In this document: positions 41,875-50,097 of the stretch, one piece after another
Position numbering within the stretch: the first letter of the stretch is position 1
Layout: every line of letters begins with the position of its first letter
Source: Ureibacillus manganicus DSM 26584
GTDB lineage: Bacteria > Bacillota > Bacilli > Bacillales_A > Planococcaceae
Length of the DNA stretch: 64,000 nucleotides
NCBI RefSeq assembly: GCF_000772945.1
Contig: NZ_JPVN01000017.1
Coordinates: 25,968 to 89,967, forward strand
Direction of reading: 5' to 3'
Notes under the pieces: generated by a model
What the model saw: only the letters and a program-made list of their open reading frames with translations
What the model was told of the DNA's origin: nothing
The model's database searches: none
Position numbers and translations under genes: made by a program

Positions 41875-41903
41875 GGACAAGCTTAGGAAAGCTTGTCCTT
41901 TTT
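41875..41903 (+). terminator. Terminator after adh
   Basis: GGACAAGCTT (41875-41884) with AAGCTTGTCC (41889-41898), 4-base loop, then TTTTT. Confidence 0.9.
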
Positions 41904-42068
41904 ATCTGGTTACACGTCTTAAGGTCTCAAACTTTAAATTCTCAATAACTAGAACCAATATTTAACATATGCTAAACTAGTTTATGTAATATTTTCCTAA
42001 TTTAATAGAGTTTGGGTTTTTTAAATCTATTTTGGAGATATTAACTAACACTTGAAGGGACCAGGTCA

Positions 42069-43415
42069 ATGAAGAAAATAGCTAAACATTTGATGGCTTC
42101 TATCCTTGGAGTTACGTTGATGTTGACGACGATTGTTCCATCGATTCATGCTGAAGAAAACGCACCGGAAATTAGTTTTTGGGCAATTGAGACGCTAAAT
42201 GAAGGTGAGAAATACGGAATCTTCCCAATGGATTGGTACTATGAGGGATTTAGATCTGAAGCTACTGTTGGAAATTTAGAAGAATTATTAGCTTTAACAG
42301 AGCAAAAAATTGCTGCTTTAGAGCTTCCTGAAAACAAACAATACAGTCCACAAACTTATGAAAATGATGCAACAAGAGGTTCAATTGTTACACGTTTATA
42401 CGATATAGTTGCTCGCTATGATTTACCAGTTGGAAACGATGCGATCGATTATATGACTGAAAGAAATATTTTAGTAGGTGATGGTAAGGGATTAGCTTTA
42501 GAAAAGAAAGTAACAACTGAAGAAGCGGTTGTTTTTGCTGTTCGATTCATTAAAGATACTTACCATTTGGCTGGGCAAGGATCTAAAGGTGTGGCTTGGG
42601 TAGTGGAAGATGAAGATACATTAGTATACTTACTTGGTTCCATTCACTTAGGTACACCTGATTTATATCCGTTTAATGAAAAGTTACTATCTGCATTTGA
42701 AGAATCGGATGCATTGTTAGTAGAAGCAAATGTACTTGATCCATTAGGCATGCAATATTATGCCGAAAAAGCAATGTTTACAGATGGAACTACGATTGAA
42801 GACGTAGTATCTACAGAAACTTATGAAAAACTAAAAAAGGTTGCTGAACAATATCAACTTCCATTGGAGCAAATCGCACTTCAAAAGCCTTGGACGTTAT
42901 CAAGTTCATTATCGATGCTAGCAATGGATGATTCTTTTGGATTAACACCGGAACAAATGTCGATGCATGGTATTGATATGTATTTCTTATTAAATGCGCT
43001 ACTTCAAGGGAAACCAATTATTGAATTGGAAGGAACGGCAGCGCAAGTAGATATGTTAGCTGGATTATCAGCTGAAGCCCAAGAACAATCATTAGTTAAA
43101 GTGTTAGATAGCATTTTAGAACCAACTGGAGAAAGTGAAGCTGACTTTATGAAAGATTGGTTTAACAGTTGGAAAAATGAAGATATTAACGAATTTGAAA
43201 AGAGTTTGAAAGCTATGGAAGGGGAACCTTCAGAATTCAATAGCATGCTATTTGGTGAAAGAGATATACAAATGGCCAAAAAAATCCAAGCATTATTAAA
43301 AGATAAAGAAGGCACATTCTTTGTAGTTGTTGGTGCTGGTCATTTCTTAGTGGACAAGAATATAATTTATCATTTAGAGCAGAACGGAATTACGGTAAAA
43401 CCATTTTATCAGTAA
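42069..43415 (+). CDS. Secreted TraB/GumN (Tiki-like) protein
   Basis: 448 residues with a signal peptide (HLMASILGVTLMLTTIVPSIHA). An N-terminal region of about 150 residues resembles a degenerate SLH-type or accessory domain. From residue 175 a TraB/PrgY/GumN domain follows: LVYLLGSIHLGTPDLYPF near the start and FFVVVGAGHFLVDK at the end, with the GxH elements of the metalloprotease-like fold. Possible role at the cell surface is unknown. ATG is supported by GGACCAGG nearby; the ribosome site is moderate. Confidence 0.78.
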   Translation: MKKIAKHLMASILGVTLMLTTIVPSIHAEENAPEISFWAIETLNEGEKYGIFPMDWYYEGFRSEATVGNLEELLALTEQKIAALELPENKQYSPQTYENDATRGSIVTRLYDIVARYDLPVGNDAIDYMTERNILVGDGKGLALEKKVTTEEAVVFAVRFIKDTYHLAGQGSKGVAWVVEDEDTLVYLLGSIHLGTPDLYPFNEKLLSAFEESDALLVEANVLDPLGMQYYAEKAMFTDGTTIEDVVSTETYEKLKKVAEQYQLPLEQIALQKPWTLSSSLSMLAMDDSFGLTPEQMSMHGIDMYFLLNALLQGKPIIELEGTAAQVDMLAGLSAEAQEQSLVKVLDSILEPTGESEADFMKDWFNSWKNEDINEFEKSLKAMEGEPSEFNSMLFGERDIQMAKKIQALLKDKEGTFFVVVGAGHFLVDKNIIYHLEQNGITVKPFYQ

Positions 43416-43428
43416 GTTCCAATTAGTT

Positions 43429-43460
43429 AAACCCTACTTTTTCGGAGGTAGGGTTTTTTT
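43429..43460 (+). terminator. Terminator after the TraB-family gene
   Basis: AAACCCTAC (43429-43437) with GTAGGGTTT (43448-43456), then a T run. Confidence 0.88.
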
Positions 43461-43544
43461 GGTGACTTCTGCTAATCTAAAAGTTAACAGTTGTGAAAAA
43501 ACAAACCTGAGATATACTGTTTTTAAAGGAGGAGGTGATATGTA

Positions 43545-43931
43545 ATGAGTAACGGAAAAATGGAAGAAATGCTTACGCAGTTAATCAAAATGGTTGGCAA
43601 AATCCAATCTGAGCAACAGGAGATGAAAGTTGAGATACTTGGGATTAAGGCGGAGCAACAAGGGATGAGAACTGAATTCCAGTGGATGAAAACGGAGTTA
43701 CAGGAGATTAAAGCCGAACAACAAGGAATGAAAACTAAGTTACAAGAAATTAAGCTCGAACAACAAAGCATGAAAGAACAAATTAGTGAAATTAAGGCAA
43801 GCCAAGCCCAGTTTGAACAAAAAAGTGAGGATCGTCATCAAGAAATTTTAAGAACGTTACACTCTTTTAAAGCAGATCAAGACATATTTTTCAGAAAGTG
43901 GTCCGTAATGAAAGGGAAATTGAAAAGTTAA
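43545..43931 (+). CDS. Coiled-coil protein with 14-residue repeats
   Basis: 128 residues with a near-perfect AGGAGGTGAT 5-6 bases before the ATG. Residues 25-85 are built from repeated 14-residue (two-heptad) units such as EIKAEQQGMKTKLQ, EIKLEQQSMKEQIS and EIKASQAQFEQKSE. Highly charged, no membrane segment. A C-terminal FFRKWSVMKGKLKS follows. Function unknown; a filament-like or scaffold protein is likely. Similar short Gln/Glu/Lys-rich proteins are common in Bacillales. Confidence 0.7.
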   Translation: MSNGKMEEMLTQLIKMVGKIQSEQQEMKVEILGIKAEQQGMRTEFQWMKTELQEIKAEQQGMKTKLQEIKLEQQSMKEQISEIKASQAQFEQKSEDRHQEILRTLHSFKADQDIFFRKWSVMKGKLKS

Positions 43932-44023
43932 AAAGTTTATAACCCTCGATTATAATTGTATTTCGTAAATACCTCGAATACGGTCATGCCTCGTCATTAT
44001 GTTTCCTTACGTAAATTATTGTG

Positions 44024-44062
44024 TACTTGGTACACAGAAACCACTATGTACCGAGTATCTTT
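44024..44062. repeat. Dispersed hairpin, copy 1 (TACTTGGTACA type)
   Basis: TACTTGGTACA (44024-44034) and TGTACCGAGTA (44047-44057) pair at 10 of 11 positions, followed by TCTTTT. A related hairpin lies at 46147. It may terminate the coiled-coil gene. Confidence 0.5.
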
Positions 44063-44082
44063 TGATATTACGAGTTAGTTTA

Positions 44083-44268
44083 TTATGAAGAATTACCATG
44101 TCGCATCTTTTTTAGGATGTGTGAAACAATACGTACTACGAAGAAAATTGTACATACTAAGCCAACGATTCCTATAACAAAAAATGCAATCCCAACACCT
44201 GTAAACAACATTCCAACAACAAACAAGATGAGAGAAAACAGAATTCCGATCAAATTTCCTGCAGACAT
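44083..44268 (-). CDS. Small membrane protein (61 residues)
   Basis: The product has two membrane segments (LIGILFSLILFVVGMLF and GIAFFVIGIVGLVCTIFFVV) and a basic tail HILKKMRHGNSS. On the minus strand the upstream GGGATG is a modest ribosome site. The overlapping frame at 44093-44278 has no membrane logic. I do not recognise the family. The amino-acid pattern is far more protein-like than that of the other frames. Probably real. Confidence 0.5.
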   Translation of the reverse strand: MSAGNLIGILFSLILFVVGMLFTGVGIAFFVIGIVGLVCTIFFVVRIVSHILKKMRHGNSS

Positions 44269-44385
44269 AGATTATCATCCCAATATCATTTATTTATTCA
44301 TCTTAATTAATATAGGCAAAATAGTGATAAAGTATAATCGTATAATTTTGTCAAAGGTGTGGGTAGAGCGTATTATTGTAAGTTA

Positions 44386-45345
44386 CTATTTTATCAAGTT
44401 CGGTGGCACCTCGCCCAGCAATCCTGCAACCAAATTCCTCGCACCCAACATCGCCATTTTCATTCTAGTTTCATAAACAGCTGAGCCGATATGTGGCAAT
44501 GTCACAACATTTTTCAATGCTAGTAAAGAGTGATCTGGTTGAACAGGTTCTTGAACAAAAACATCTAGACCAGCAGCTAATATTTCACCTGTTTTCAATG
44601 CATCTACCAACGCAACCTCATCTACCGTTTTACCTCTGGACCCATTGATGAAAATAGCAGTGTTTTTCATTAACTCAAACTCTCTTTTTCCAATTAAGTT
44701 TTCAGTAGCAGGAGTTAATGGAGTCATTAGGCAAACATAGTCTGATTTTTGTAGTAGTTCGTCAAGTGAGCAGTAAGTTGCCCCGTATTCAAATTCAGCG
44801 TGTTCATTTCTTGAACGATTATGGTAGAAAATTGGCATATCAAAGCCAAAGTGTGCTCTTTTTGCAATTGCGTTTCCGACACCACCCATTCCGATAATGC
44901 CTAATGTTTTATGATGGACATCCACTCCATAAAATTCTTCGCCAATCATTGATTTCCACTGGCCATTCTTGACCAGTTGATCCATTTCAGGGATTCTTCT
45001 AGCCGTTGCTAATAATAAGCCAAAGATTGTATCTGCAACGGTGTCATTCAAAACATCTGGTGTGTTGGTTGCCATAATCCCACGAGCTGAAAGTTCCTCA
45101 ATATCCAGATTGTCGTAACCAACTGAAGTGTTGCAAACAATTTTTAACTGAGGTGCTTGGTCTAATAGCTCTTTATTCACTTTTAATCCTGAACCTAGTA
45201 TTCCGTGAGCGTCTTTCAACTCCTTTAGGAATGTAGGGTACGTTTCAGAATCTAGTTTGTCGAAGGATACAACATCGCATGTTAGTTGGATAAACTCTAG
45301 TACCTTGGAATCTACTTTTTTATAAACAATTGCTTTTGGTTTCAT
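44386..45345 (-). CDS. D-2-hydroxyacid dehydrogenase (glyoxylate/2-ketogluconate reductase type)
   Basis: 319 residues. NAD(P) motif GIIGMGGVGNAIAKRA, followed by NRSR consistent with NADPH, catalytic Arg in NGSRGKTVDE, Glu in VFVQEPVQPDH and His in LPHIGSA. It reduces glyoxylate, hydroxypyruvate or 2-ketogluconate. AAAGGA lies 8 bases before the start at 45345. It stands alone on the minus strand. Confidence 0.88.
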   Translation of the reverse strand: MKPKAIVYKKVDSKVLEFIQLTCDVVSFDKLDSETYPTFLKELKDAHGILGSGLKVNKELLDQAPQLKIVCNTSVGYDNLDIEELSARGIMATNTPDVLNDTVADTIFGLLLATARRIPEMDQLVKNGQWKSMIGEEFYGVDVHHKTLGIIGMGGVGNAIAKRAHFGFDMPIFYHNRSRNEHAEFEYGATYCSLDELLQKSDYVCLMTPLTPATENLIGKREFELMKNTAIFINGSRGKTVDEVALVDALKTGEILAAGLDVFVQEPVQPDHSLLALKNVVTLPHIGSAVYETRMKMAMLGARNLVAGLLGEVPPNLIK

Positions 45346-45373
45346 TGTTGAATTCCTTTCACTTGTACTCGGG

Positions 45374-45405
45374 GAAAATTCTAAAATTCATTATCTAGAA
45401 TTTTC
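45374..45405. promoter_or_regulatory. Inverted repeat before the 2-hydroxyacid dehydrogenase gene
   Basis: Perfect 10-base arms GAAAATTCTA (45374-45383) and TAGAATTTTC (45396-45405), 12-base spacer, 29 bases upstream of the start on the minus strand. Operator or leader hairpin. Confidence 0.4.
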
Positions 45406-45593
45406 TCAATATTAAACAGTTTACCATTAAGTGGGATAAGGGGACAGGTACTTTTCCTAGTAATTTCAAGGGAAGGGAACAAGTAATCCGTTATAAACGT
45501 TAGAGGTATAAAGGTTGCAATTCATAATGATGTATAGTAAAAAAGTAATAGAGAATCATGTGGATTTGTAAATAATCATTTGGAGTTGTGTTA

Positions 45594-46055
45594 ATGAAGA
45601 AAAAGATTGCAATAATTGTAGTTGTGTTTTGGATGATAGTAATCTTTTGTTTATCACACCAACCTGCAAATGCGTCCAATGAATTGAGTAAATGGATTGC
45701 TCATATTTTAGCACAGAATGTGGATTTGGTTACAAGCAGAGAAGATTTCAATTTAACAAGCTTCAACAGTCTTATTCGAAATTATGCCCATTTTTTACTG
45801 TATTTTGTTCTAGGAATCATTGTGGTTACTACATTGAAAAAAATGGGGGTCACAGGAGTAAAAGGTATTTTGTTATCCCTTCTAATTTGTGTCGTTTTTG
45901 CAATTACGGATGAATGGCATCAACTTTACGTCCCTGGGCGAGGCACTGAGTTAAAAGATGTTTTAACTGATAGCGCGGGGGCAATTACAGGAATAACAGT
46001 TACAGTAGGTATTGCTTGGTTAGTAAGAAATATTAGAGTCGCAAGTGTCAAATAG
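45594..46055 (+). CDS. VanZ-family membrane protein
   Basis: 153 residues from ATG 45594 (GGAG 8 bases upstream). N-terminal segment IAIIVVVFWMIVIFCLSHQPA, then NSLIRNYAHFLLYFVLGIIVV, ITDEWHQLYVPGRGTELKDVLTDSAGAITG, which is the VanZ signature, and a last membrane segment. Relatives include the teicoplanin-resistance protein VanZ, but the exact function of most members is unknown. Single gene. Confidence 0.85.
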   Translation: MKKKIAIIVVVFWMIVIFCLSHQPANASNELSKWIAHILAQNVDLVTSREDFNLTSFNSLIRNYAHFLLYFVLGIIVVTTLKKMGVTGVKGILLSLLICVVFAITDEWHQLYVPGRGTELKDVLTDSAGAITGITVTVGIAWLVRNIRVASVK

Positions 46056-46146
46056 TGTCCCATCAAGCTTTTCTGGACATATTTGGCGCTTATTTTTTTT
46101 GAAAGGCATCAACCATTAATCCTTGCTATTGAATTTCATGTTTGCC

Positions 46147-46178
46147 TACTAGGTGCACAAAATATCATGTACCTGGTA
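46147..46178. repeat. Dispersed hairpin, copy 2 (TACTAGGTGCA type)
   Basis: TACTAGGTGCA (46147-46157) and TGTACCTGGTA (46168-46178) pair at 9 of 11 positions allowing G-U. Related to the hairpin at 44024. Placed 3' of the minus-strand hypothetical gene, it could be its terminator. Confidence 0.45.
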
Positions 46179-46197
46179 TATAGTTTCCCTAGCAAAC

Positions 46198-46899
46198 TTA
46201 GGAAGATGTTTTATCGTTTTTCTTCAAGACATAATTCACCGCAGTGAAAACACCTTTTAACCATATGTAAAAGTCCTCTAATTTATCGATTAAGCTATAT
46301 AAAACTTCGATTTCTTGTTTTGCTTGGTATTGTGCAATGGCTCTATGAATTGTTTGAAAGGCTTGCAATTGTGTTTGGTCAAAGTAAGAATGTATTGAAA
46401 GCTCGCTTTGAGTTATCTCTTTTTCGATTAATGAATAAAGCTCTCTGGTTGAAAGTATGCTCGTGGCAAGGTAGTAAAGATGTTTTTTTGAGATCTTCGT
46501 TTCATCAAAGATGACTTCGTCTAATCCGTTAATGATTTGGCTCCGTTGTATTGAGTCCATCCATAATTCTAGTTTTGGAGTATACACGTCCTTAAACAGT
46601 TCCTCTAGTTGAACGGTCATGTTATAAGAATCCTTTGTAGTAACTTCATATCGCAAAACTAAATAATCATGCTGCATAGAAAGTTGCTCGTAAATGGGCA
46701 TCCATGATTGTAAAAACTGTTTTAAGGTTTCTGCTGAAGCTTCATTTTTAACAATTTCAACATAATACAACTCGTAATCTATTCCATCGAAAAGCTCCTC
46801 ATCCCATTGCCAAGTTAAATGTAACCCGAGATTTTTTTCTAATACTTTTGCAAAAACTTCCTTTAAATTAACTTTAGTTAACTGATTCATGATCTCCAA
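46198..46899 (-). CDS. Hypothetical protein
   Basis: About 233 residues. TTG at 46899 is 8 bases after GGGAGGG; an inner ATG four codons later is the alternative. Soluble, rich in helices (LEELFKDVYTPKLELWMDSIQRSQ, AIAQYQAKQEIEVLYSLIDKLEDFY). No motif that I know. The N-terminal half contains FAKVLEKNLGLHLTWQWDEELFDGIDYELYYVEIVKNE. It is a single gene next to the polysaccharide locus, on the opposite strand. Confidence 0.65.
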   Translation of the reverse strand: MEIMNQLTKVNLKEVFAKVLEKNLGLHLTWQWDEELFDGIDYELYYVEIVKNEASAETLKQFLQSWMPIYEQLSMQHDYLVLRYEVTTKDSYNMTVQLEELFKDVYTPKLELWMDSIQRSQIINGLDEVIFDETKISKKHLYYLATSILSTRELYSLIEKEITQSELSIHSYFDQTQLQAFQTIHRAIAQYQAKQEIEVLYSLIDKLEDFYIWLKGVFTAVNYVLKKNDKTSS

Positions 46900-47383
46900 C
46901 TGTAAAACCCTCCCAACTTTCTAATCTCATAAAATTTAGTATTACTACTATTTTAATAGATTGTAGATAAAAATTGAATATGTTGGTTTTGAAATTGGCA
47001 TTCATATAAAACTAGAGAAAAGGTAAGGAGTTACTAGAAATTTTATCTAAATAATAATAGAAAATACTACTTAACGGCATTAGATCGTTAAGTAGTATTT
47101 TTATTTTCTACATATTTAACTCATTGGAAAGTTTCTATAACTTTGAGAATCAGAATCTTATCTTAAAAGGGTACAAAGATGGACATAGGATATCAAAATA
47201 TACTCATTTAGTACTGTTCATTTTCAAATATTTGTCGAATAGTAGAGTTATTTGTATTAGGAAAATAGTTTTATTTTCTGTCATAATTTACTAAAATTAG
47301 GAAAAGGTGAAAAATGTGAAACTTATGTGAATTTGTATTAAATCAATATTTTCTTAATATTGTACTCGGATAGGAGGAGAAGT
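46900..47383 (+). promoter_or_regulatory. Leader before the first BY-kinase, with an orphan terminator
   Basis: 484 gene-free bases. At 47063-47099 a perfect 14-bp stem, AATACTACTTAACG with CGTTAAGTAGTATT, has T runs on one side and A on the other. It belongs to no visible gene end, so it may protect the locus from outside transcription or act as an attenuator. The remaining 280 bases are AT-rich and should hold the promoter, but I cannot point to a convincing one. Confidence 0.5.
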
Positions 47384-48127
47384 ATGAATAGTAAAAGTAA
47401 GACGAAGGGTCCAACCAGTGGAAGAAAGTTAATTACTGTGACTAAGCCACAACACATTATTTCTGAGCAATTCCGAACAATCCGTACAAATCTTTCATTT
47501 TCAATGCCAGATCGGGATTTGAGAACGTTGCTAATTACATCCTCTGTTCCAGGAGAAGGAAAATCTACTAATGCAGCAAACATTGCTGTTGTTTTTGCCC
47601 AAGAGGGGAAGCGGGTATTATTAATTGACGCGGATATGCGTAAACCGACTCTCCATTATACATTCCCTATGCCGAATTCCCAGGGTCTATCAACGATTTT
47701 AACGAAGCAGCACGAATACATTGAGGCCATTGAAGTTACGTATGTGGAAGGGCTGTATATTATTCCAAGTGGTCCAATTCCTCCAAATCCAAGTGAATTA
47801 TTGTCCTCAAGGAATATGGAATTATTTTTAGAAACGGTAATCCAAGAGTTTGATATTGTTATATTTGATGCACCACCTGTTTTATCTGTGTCTGATGCTC
47901 TTATTTTAGGGAATAAATGCGATGGTACTTTATTAATCGTTAACTCAGGAGCGGTTGATAAATCGGATGTCGTGAAAGCTAAAACCTCTTTACAATCTTC
48001 TCAGGCAAATATTCTTGGTGCTGTTTTAAATAACTTTAAGATACCAAATAGCAACTATTATTATGATAATTACGGATACGGGTATGGACATGGTGATAAA
48101 AAAGCTAAAAAAGTAAAGAAATTTTAG
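47384..48127 (+). CDS. CpsD/YwqD-type tyrosine kinase (BY-kinase)
   Basis: 247 residues, ATG 47384 with AGGAGG upstream. Walker A SSVPGEGKST (about 53-62), Walker A' VLLIDADMRKP (about 78-88), Walker B VIFDAPP, and a C-terminal tyrosine cluster (NYYYDNYGYGYGHG) that is autophosphorylated. These cytoplasmic kinases pair with a Wzz-like membrane activator and set polysaccharide chain length. Unlike in most operons, here the kinase comes first and the Wzz-like gene follows after a terminator and a small gene. Confidence 0.92.
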   Translation: MNSKSKTKGPTSGRKLITVTKPQHIISEQFRTIRTNLSFSMPDRDLRTLLITSSVPGEGKSTNAANIAVVFAQEGKRVLLIDADMRKPTLHYTFPMPNSQGLSTILTKQHEYIEAIEVTYVEGLYIIPSGPIPPNPSELLSSRNMELFLETVIQEFDIVIFDAPPVLSVSDALILGNKCDGTLLIVNSGAVDKSDVVKAKTSLQSSQANILGAVLNNFKIPNSNYYYDNYGYGYGHGDKKAKKVKKF

Positions 48128-48173
48128 CGATAATCGTGTGAAAATAATATAAAACAATTAAATGTCGGTTTCT

Positions 48174-48206
48174 AAACGTATTTCCAATTGGATATGCGTT
48201 TTATTT
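48174..48206 (+). terminator. Terminator after the first BY-kinase
   Basis: AAACGTAT (48174-48181) pairs with ATGCGTTT (48194-48201) with one G-U, plus an inner CCA/TGG, then TTTTATTTT. The gap 48207-48457 is otherwise empty apart from a likely promoter region for the next small gene. Confidence 0.6.
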
Positions 48207-48457
48207 TCTTTATGGCTAATATTTGAAATAATCTTCATTAGGGGTAATAGTAAAAAAATTTCATCATATTACTACAAACACAGTGACTTTTATACTTAAA
48301 GAATCGTATATTATTTTAGATTGATTTTAAGTGCATGTAAAAAGTAACAAACTTTGTTGTGAAATTTCTGTAAATTTAACCCAAATTACTTATTTTGTGG
48401 TATTATTATCATTGGTGTTTGTAATAATTATACAACATTCTAAGGGGAAATTTATTC

Positions 48458-48613
48458 ATGCGAGACATACAGGAAGAATTTAAGAAAATTCTAGAATACG
48501 GTATTCGTCGTGGAAATGAAAACACCATCACAGTTCAGGAATTTGTGGATGAAATGGCGGATCAGTTGAGAGAATTAATGGAAAAGATGAATGGCCTAGA
48601 TGAGGTACGATAA
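48458..48613 (+). CDS. 51-residue helical small protein
   Basis: ATG 48458 follows AAGGGG by about 10 bases. The product runs MRDIQEEFKKILEYGIRRGN, then ENTITVQEFVDEMADQLREL and MEKMNGLDEVR: charged, helical, no membrane segment. It has its own terminator 40 bases on. I do not recognise it. It lies between the BY-kinase and its Wzz-like partner and could be a local modulator, or simply an independent gene. Confidence 0.65.
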   Translation: MRDIQEEFKKILEYGIRRGNENTITVQEFVDEMADQLRELMEKMNGLDEVR

Positions 48614-48653
48614 TTTATTATTCTAATACATCTAAATCTAATCCGAGTATTAT

Positions 48654-48679
48654 GCCCCACTTTGAAGGGGCTTTTTTTT
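48654..48679 (+). terminator. Terminator after the 51-residue protein gene
   Basis: GCCCC (48654-48658) with GGGGC (48667-48671), extended by TT/AA pairing, followed by eight T. Confidence 0.82.
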
Positions 48680-48790
48680 ATGGAAATAAATGAATTCTAT
48701 TAATTGTATAAGACTGGTGAGAAATGGAAAAACTAGTCTAGTGAATATTGAATACAATTATAGATTTAGATCCAGAGAAAGGGTGGAATA

Positions 48791-49513
48791 ATGGAACAAC
48801 GTACAGTGACATTACAGGAAATTTTAGCGCTTCTTAAAAAGCGTTTTATATTGATTGTAAGTTTAACAGTTTTAGCGGGACTAGTAGTTGGAATGTTTAG
48901 TTATTTTTGGCTTACACCTGTTTACCAGGCACAAACGCAAATTCTAGTAAATCAGAAAAGTACGCCGCAGGATGCATTCAGATGGCGAGAGATGATTGAA
49001 ACGGATATTCAATTGATCAATACGTATAATGTGATCATAAAAAGTCCAGTTATTTTAGAAAGAGTGATTGAAGAGTTAGATTTAAAGACAACTCCCGAAA
49101 AACTTACATCACAAATTATTGTTACTTCACAAAATCAATCGAGAGTGTTGAATGTAAGAGTACAAGATGCTAATCCTAGCCAAGCCGTAATAATTGTTAA
49201 TACGATTGCAAACGTATTTAAAAAAGAAATCCCGAAGTTGTTACATGTAGATAATATAAATATACTTTCTGTTGCGGAATTATCGGCTAATCCAAATCCG
49301 TTGAAGCCAAATAAGACGTTGAATGTAGCTATTGGGGCGACTATTGGACTGATGGTAGCAATTTTTCTAGCATTTCTATTAGAATACTTGGATAATCGTG
49401 TGAAAGATGAGGATGATGTGGAAGAACTGTTGGAAATTCCGGTTATGGGAACAGTAGGTGTGATCGTATTGCCACGGGGGATTAGTAAAAAGAAAAGAAA
49501 GAGAAAGTTATAG
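48791..49513 (+). CDS. Wzz/CapA-type chain-length regulator and BY-kinase activator
   Basis: 240 residues. Membrane segments FILIVSLTVLAGLVVGMFSYF (about 19-39) and LNVAIGATIGLMVAIFLAFLLEYL (about 178-201), and an external domain starting TPVYQAQTQILVNQK. The proline-rich PNPLKPNKTLN before the second segment is typical. The cytoplasmic tail with KKKRKRKL contacts the BY-kinase. It shares a family with the gene at 62422. Its tail runs into an AT-rich repeat array 26 bases later. Confidence 0.88.
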   Translation: MEQRTVTLQEILALLKKRFILIVSLTVLAGLVVGMFSYFWLTPVYQAQTQILVNQKSTPQDAFRWREMIETDIQLINTYNVIIKSPVILERVIEELDLKTTPEKLTSQIIVTSQNQSRVLNVRVQDANPSQAVIIVNTIANVFKKEIPKLLHVDNINILSVAELSANPNPLKPNKTLNVAIGATIGLMVAIFLAFLLEYLDNRVKDEDDVEELLEIPVMGTVGVIVLPRGISKKKRKRKL

Positions 49514-49538
49514 AAGTGAAAGCGTCGGTTTAAAATTG

Positions 49539-50030
49539 TTATTAGAAAGTAAGCGAGAGTTATTGGAAAAATTGAAGCAGTTATTAGAAAAAACACGAGA
49601 GTTATTAGAAAAATTGAAGTAGTTATTAGAAAAAAGTCGATAGATATTAGAACGTTATATGAAAATGACCTGTTTTAAAAGAGTTATTAGAAAAAAACAC
49701 GTGAGTTATTAGAAAAAATGAAGTAGTTATTAGAAAAAATGAAGCAGTTATTAGAAAAAGTCGATAGATATTAGAACGTTGTATGAAAATGGCCAGATTT
49801 CAAATAGTTATTAGAAAAACAAGAGAGTTATTAGAAATATTGAAGTAGTTATTAGAAAAAACACGAGAGTTATTAGAAAAATTGAAGTAGTTATTAGAAA
49901 AAGTCGAGAGATATTAGAACGCCGTATGAAAATGGCCAGATTTTAAAGAGTTATTAGAAAAAACACGAGAGTTATTAGAAAAATTGAAGTAGTTATTAGA
50001 AAAAAGTCGATAGATATTAGAACATTACTA
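49539..50030 (+). repeat. TTATTAGAAAA array (about 21-bp period, nested)
   Basis: About 17 copies of AGTTATTAGAAAAA followed by variable ends (CACGAG, TTGAAGT, GTCGATAG) in 20-23-base steps. Every third to fifth unit is followed by a longer GATATTAGAACG unit with ATGAAAATGRCCWGATTTYAAA (49643, 49767, 49910, 50013). It forms higher-order repeats of 103-143 bases. It starts 26 bases after the Wzz-like stop. A frame exists that reads heptads like ELLEKTR/ELLEKLK but is broken by TAG after 28 codons and has no ribosome site. Confidence 0.85.
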
Positions 50031-50071
50031 CAAAATGGCATGTTACAACAGCAAGTTTACCCCTATCCTCC

Positions 50072-50097
50072 AATCGCATTTCAAGTGCGATTTTTTC
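50072..50097 (+). terminator. Terminator after the repeat array
   Basis: AATCGCA (50072-50078) with TGCGATT (50086-50092), extended by inner pairs, then six T. Probably ends the Wzz-like transcript after the array. Confidence 0.75.

Noticed and set aside
49537..49623. Coiled-coil peptide frame at the start of the TTATTAG array
   Set aside because: It reads leucine heptads for 28 codons, but lacks a ribosome site and ends at TAG inside the repeat; more likely a by-product of the 21-base unit.
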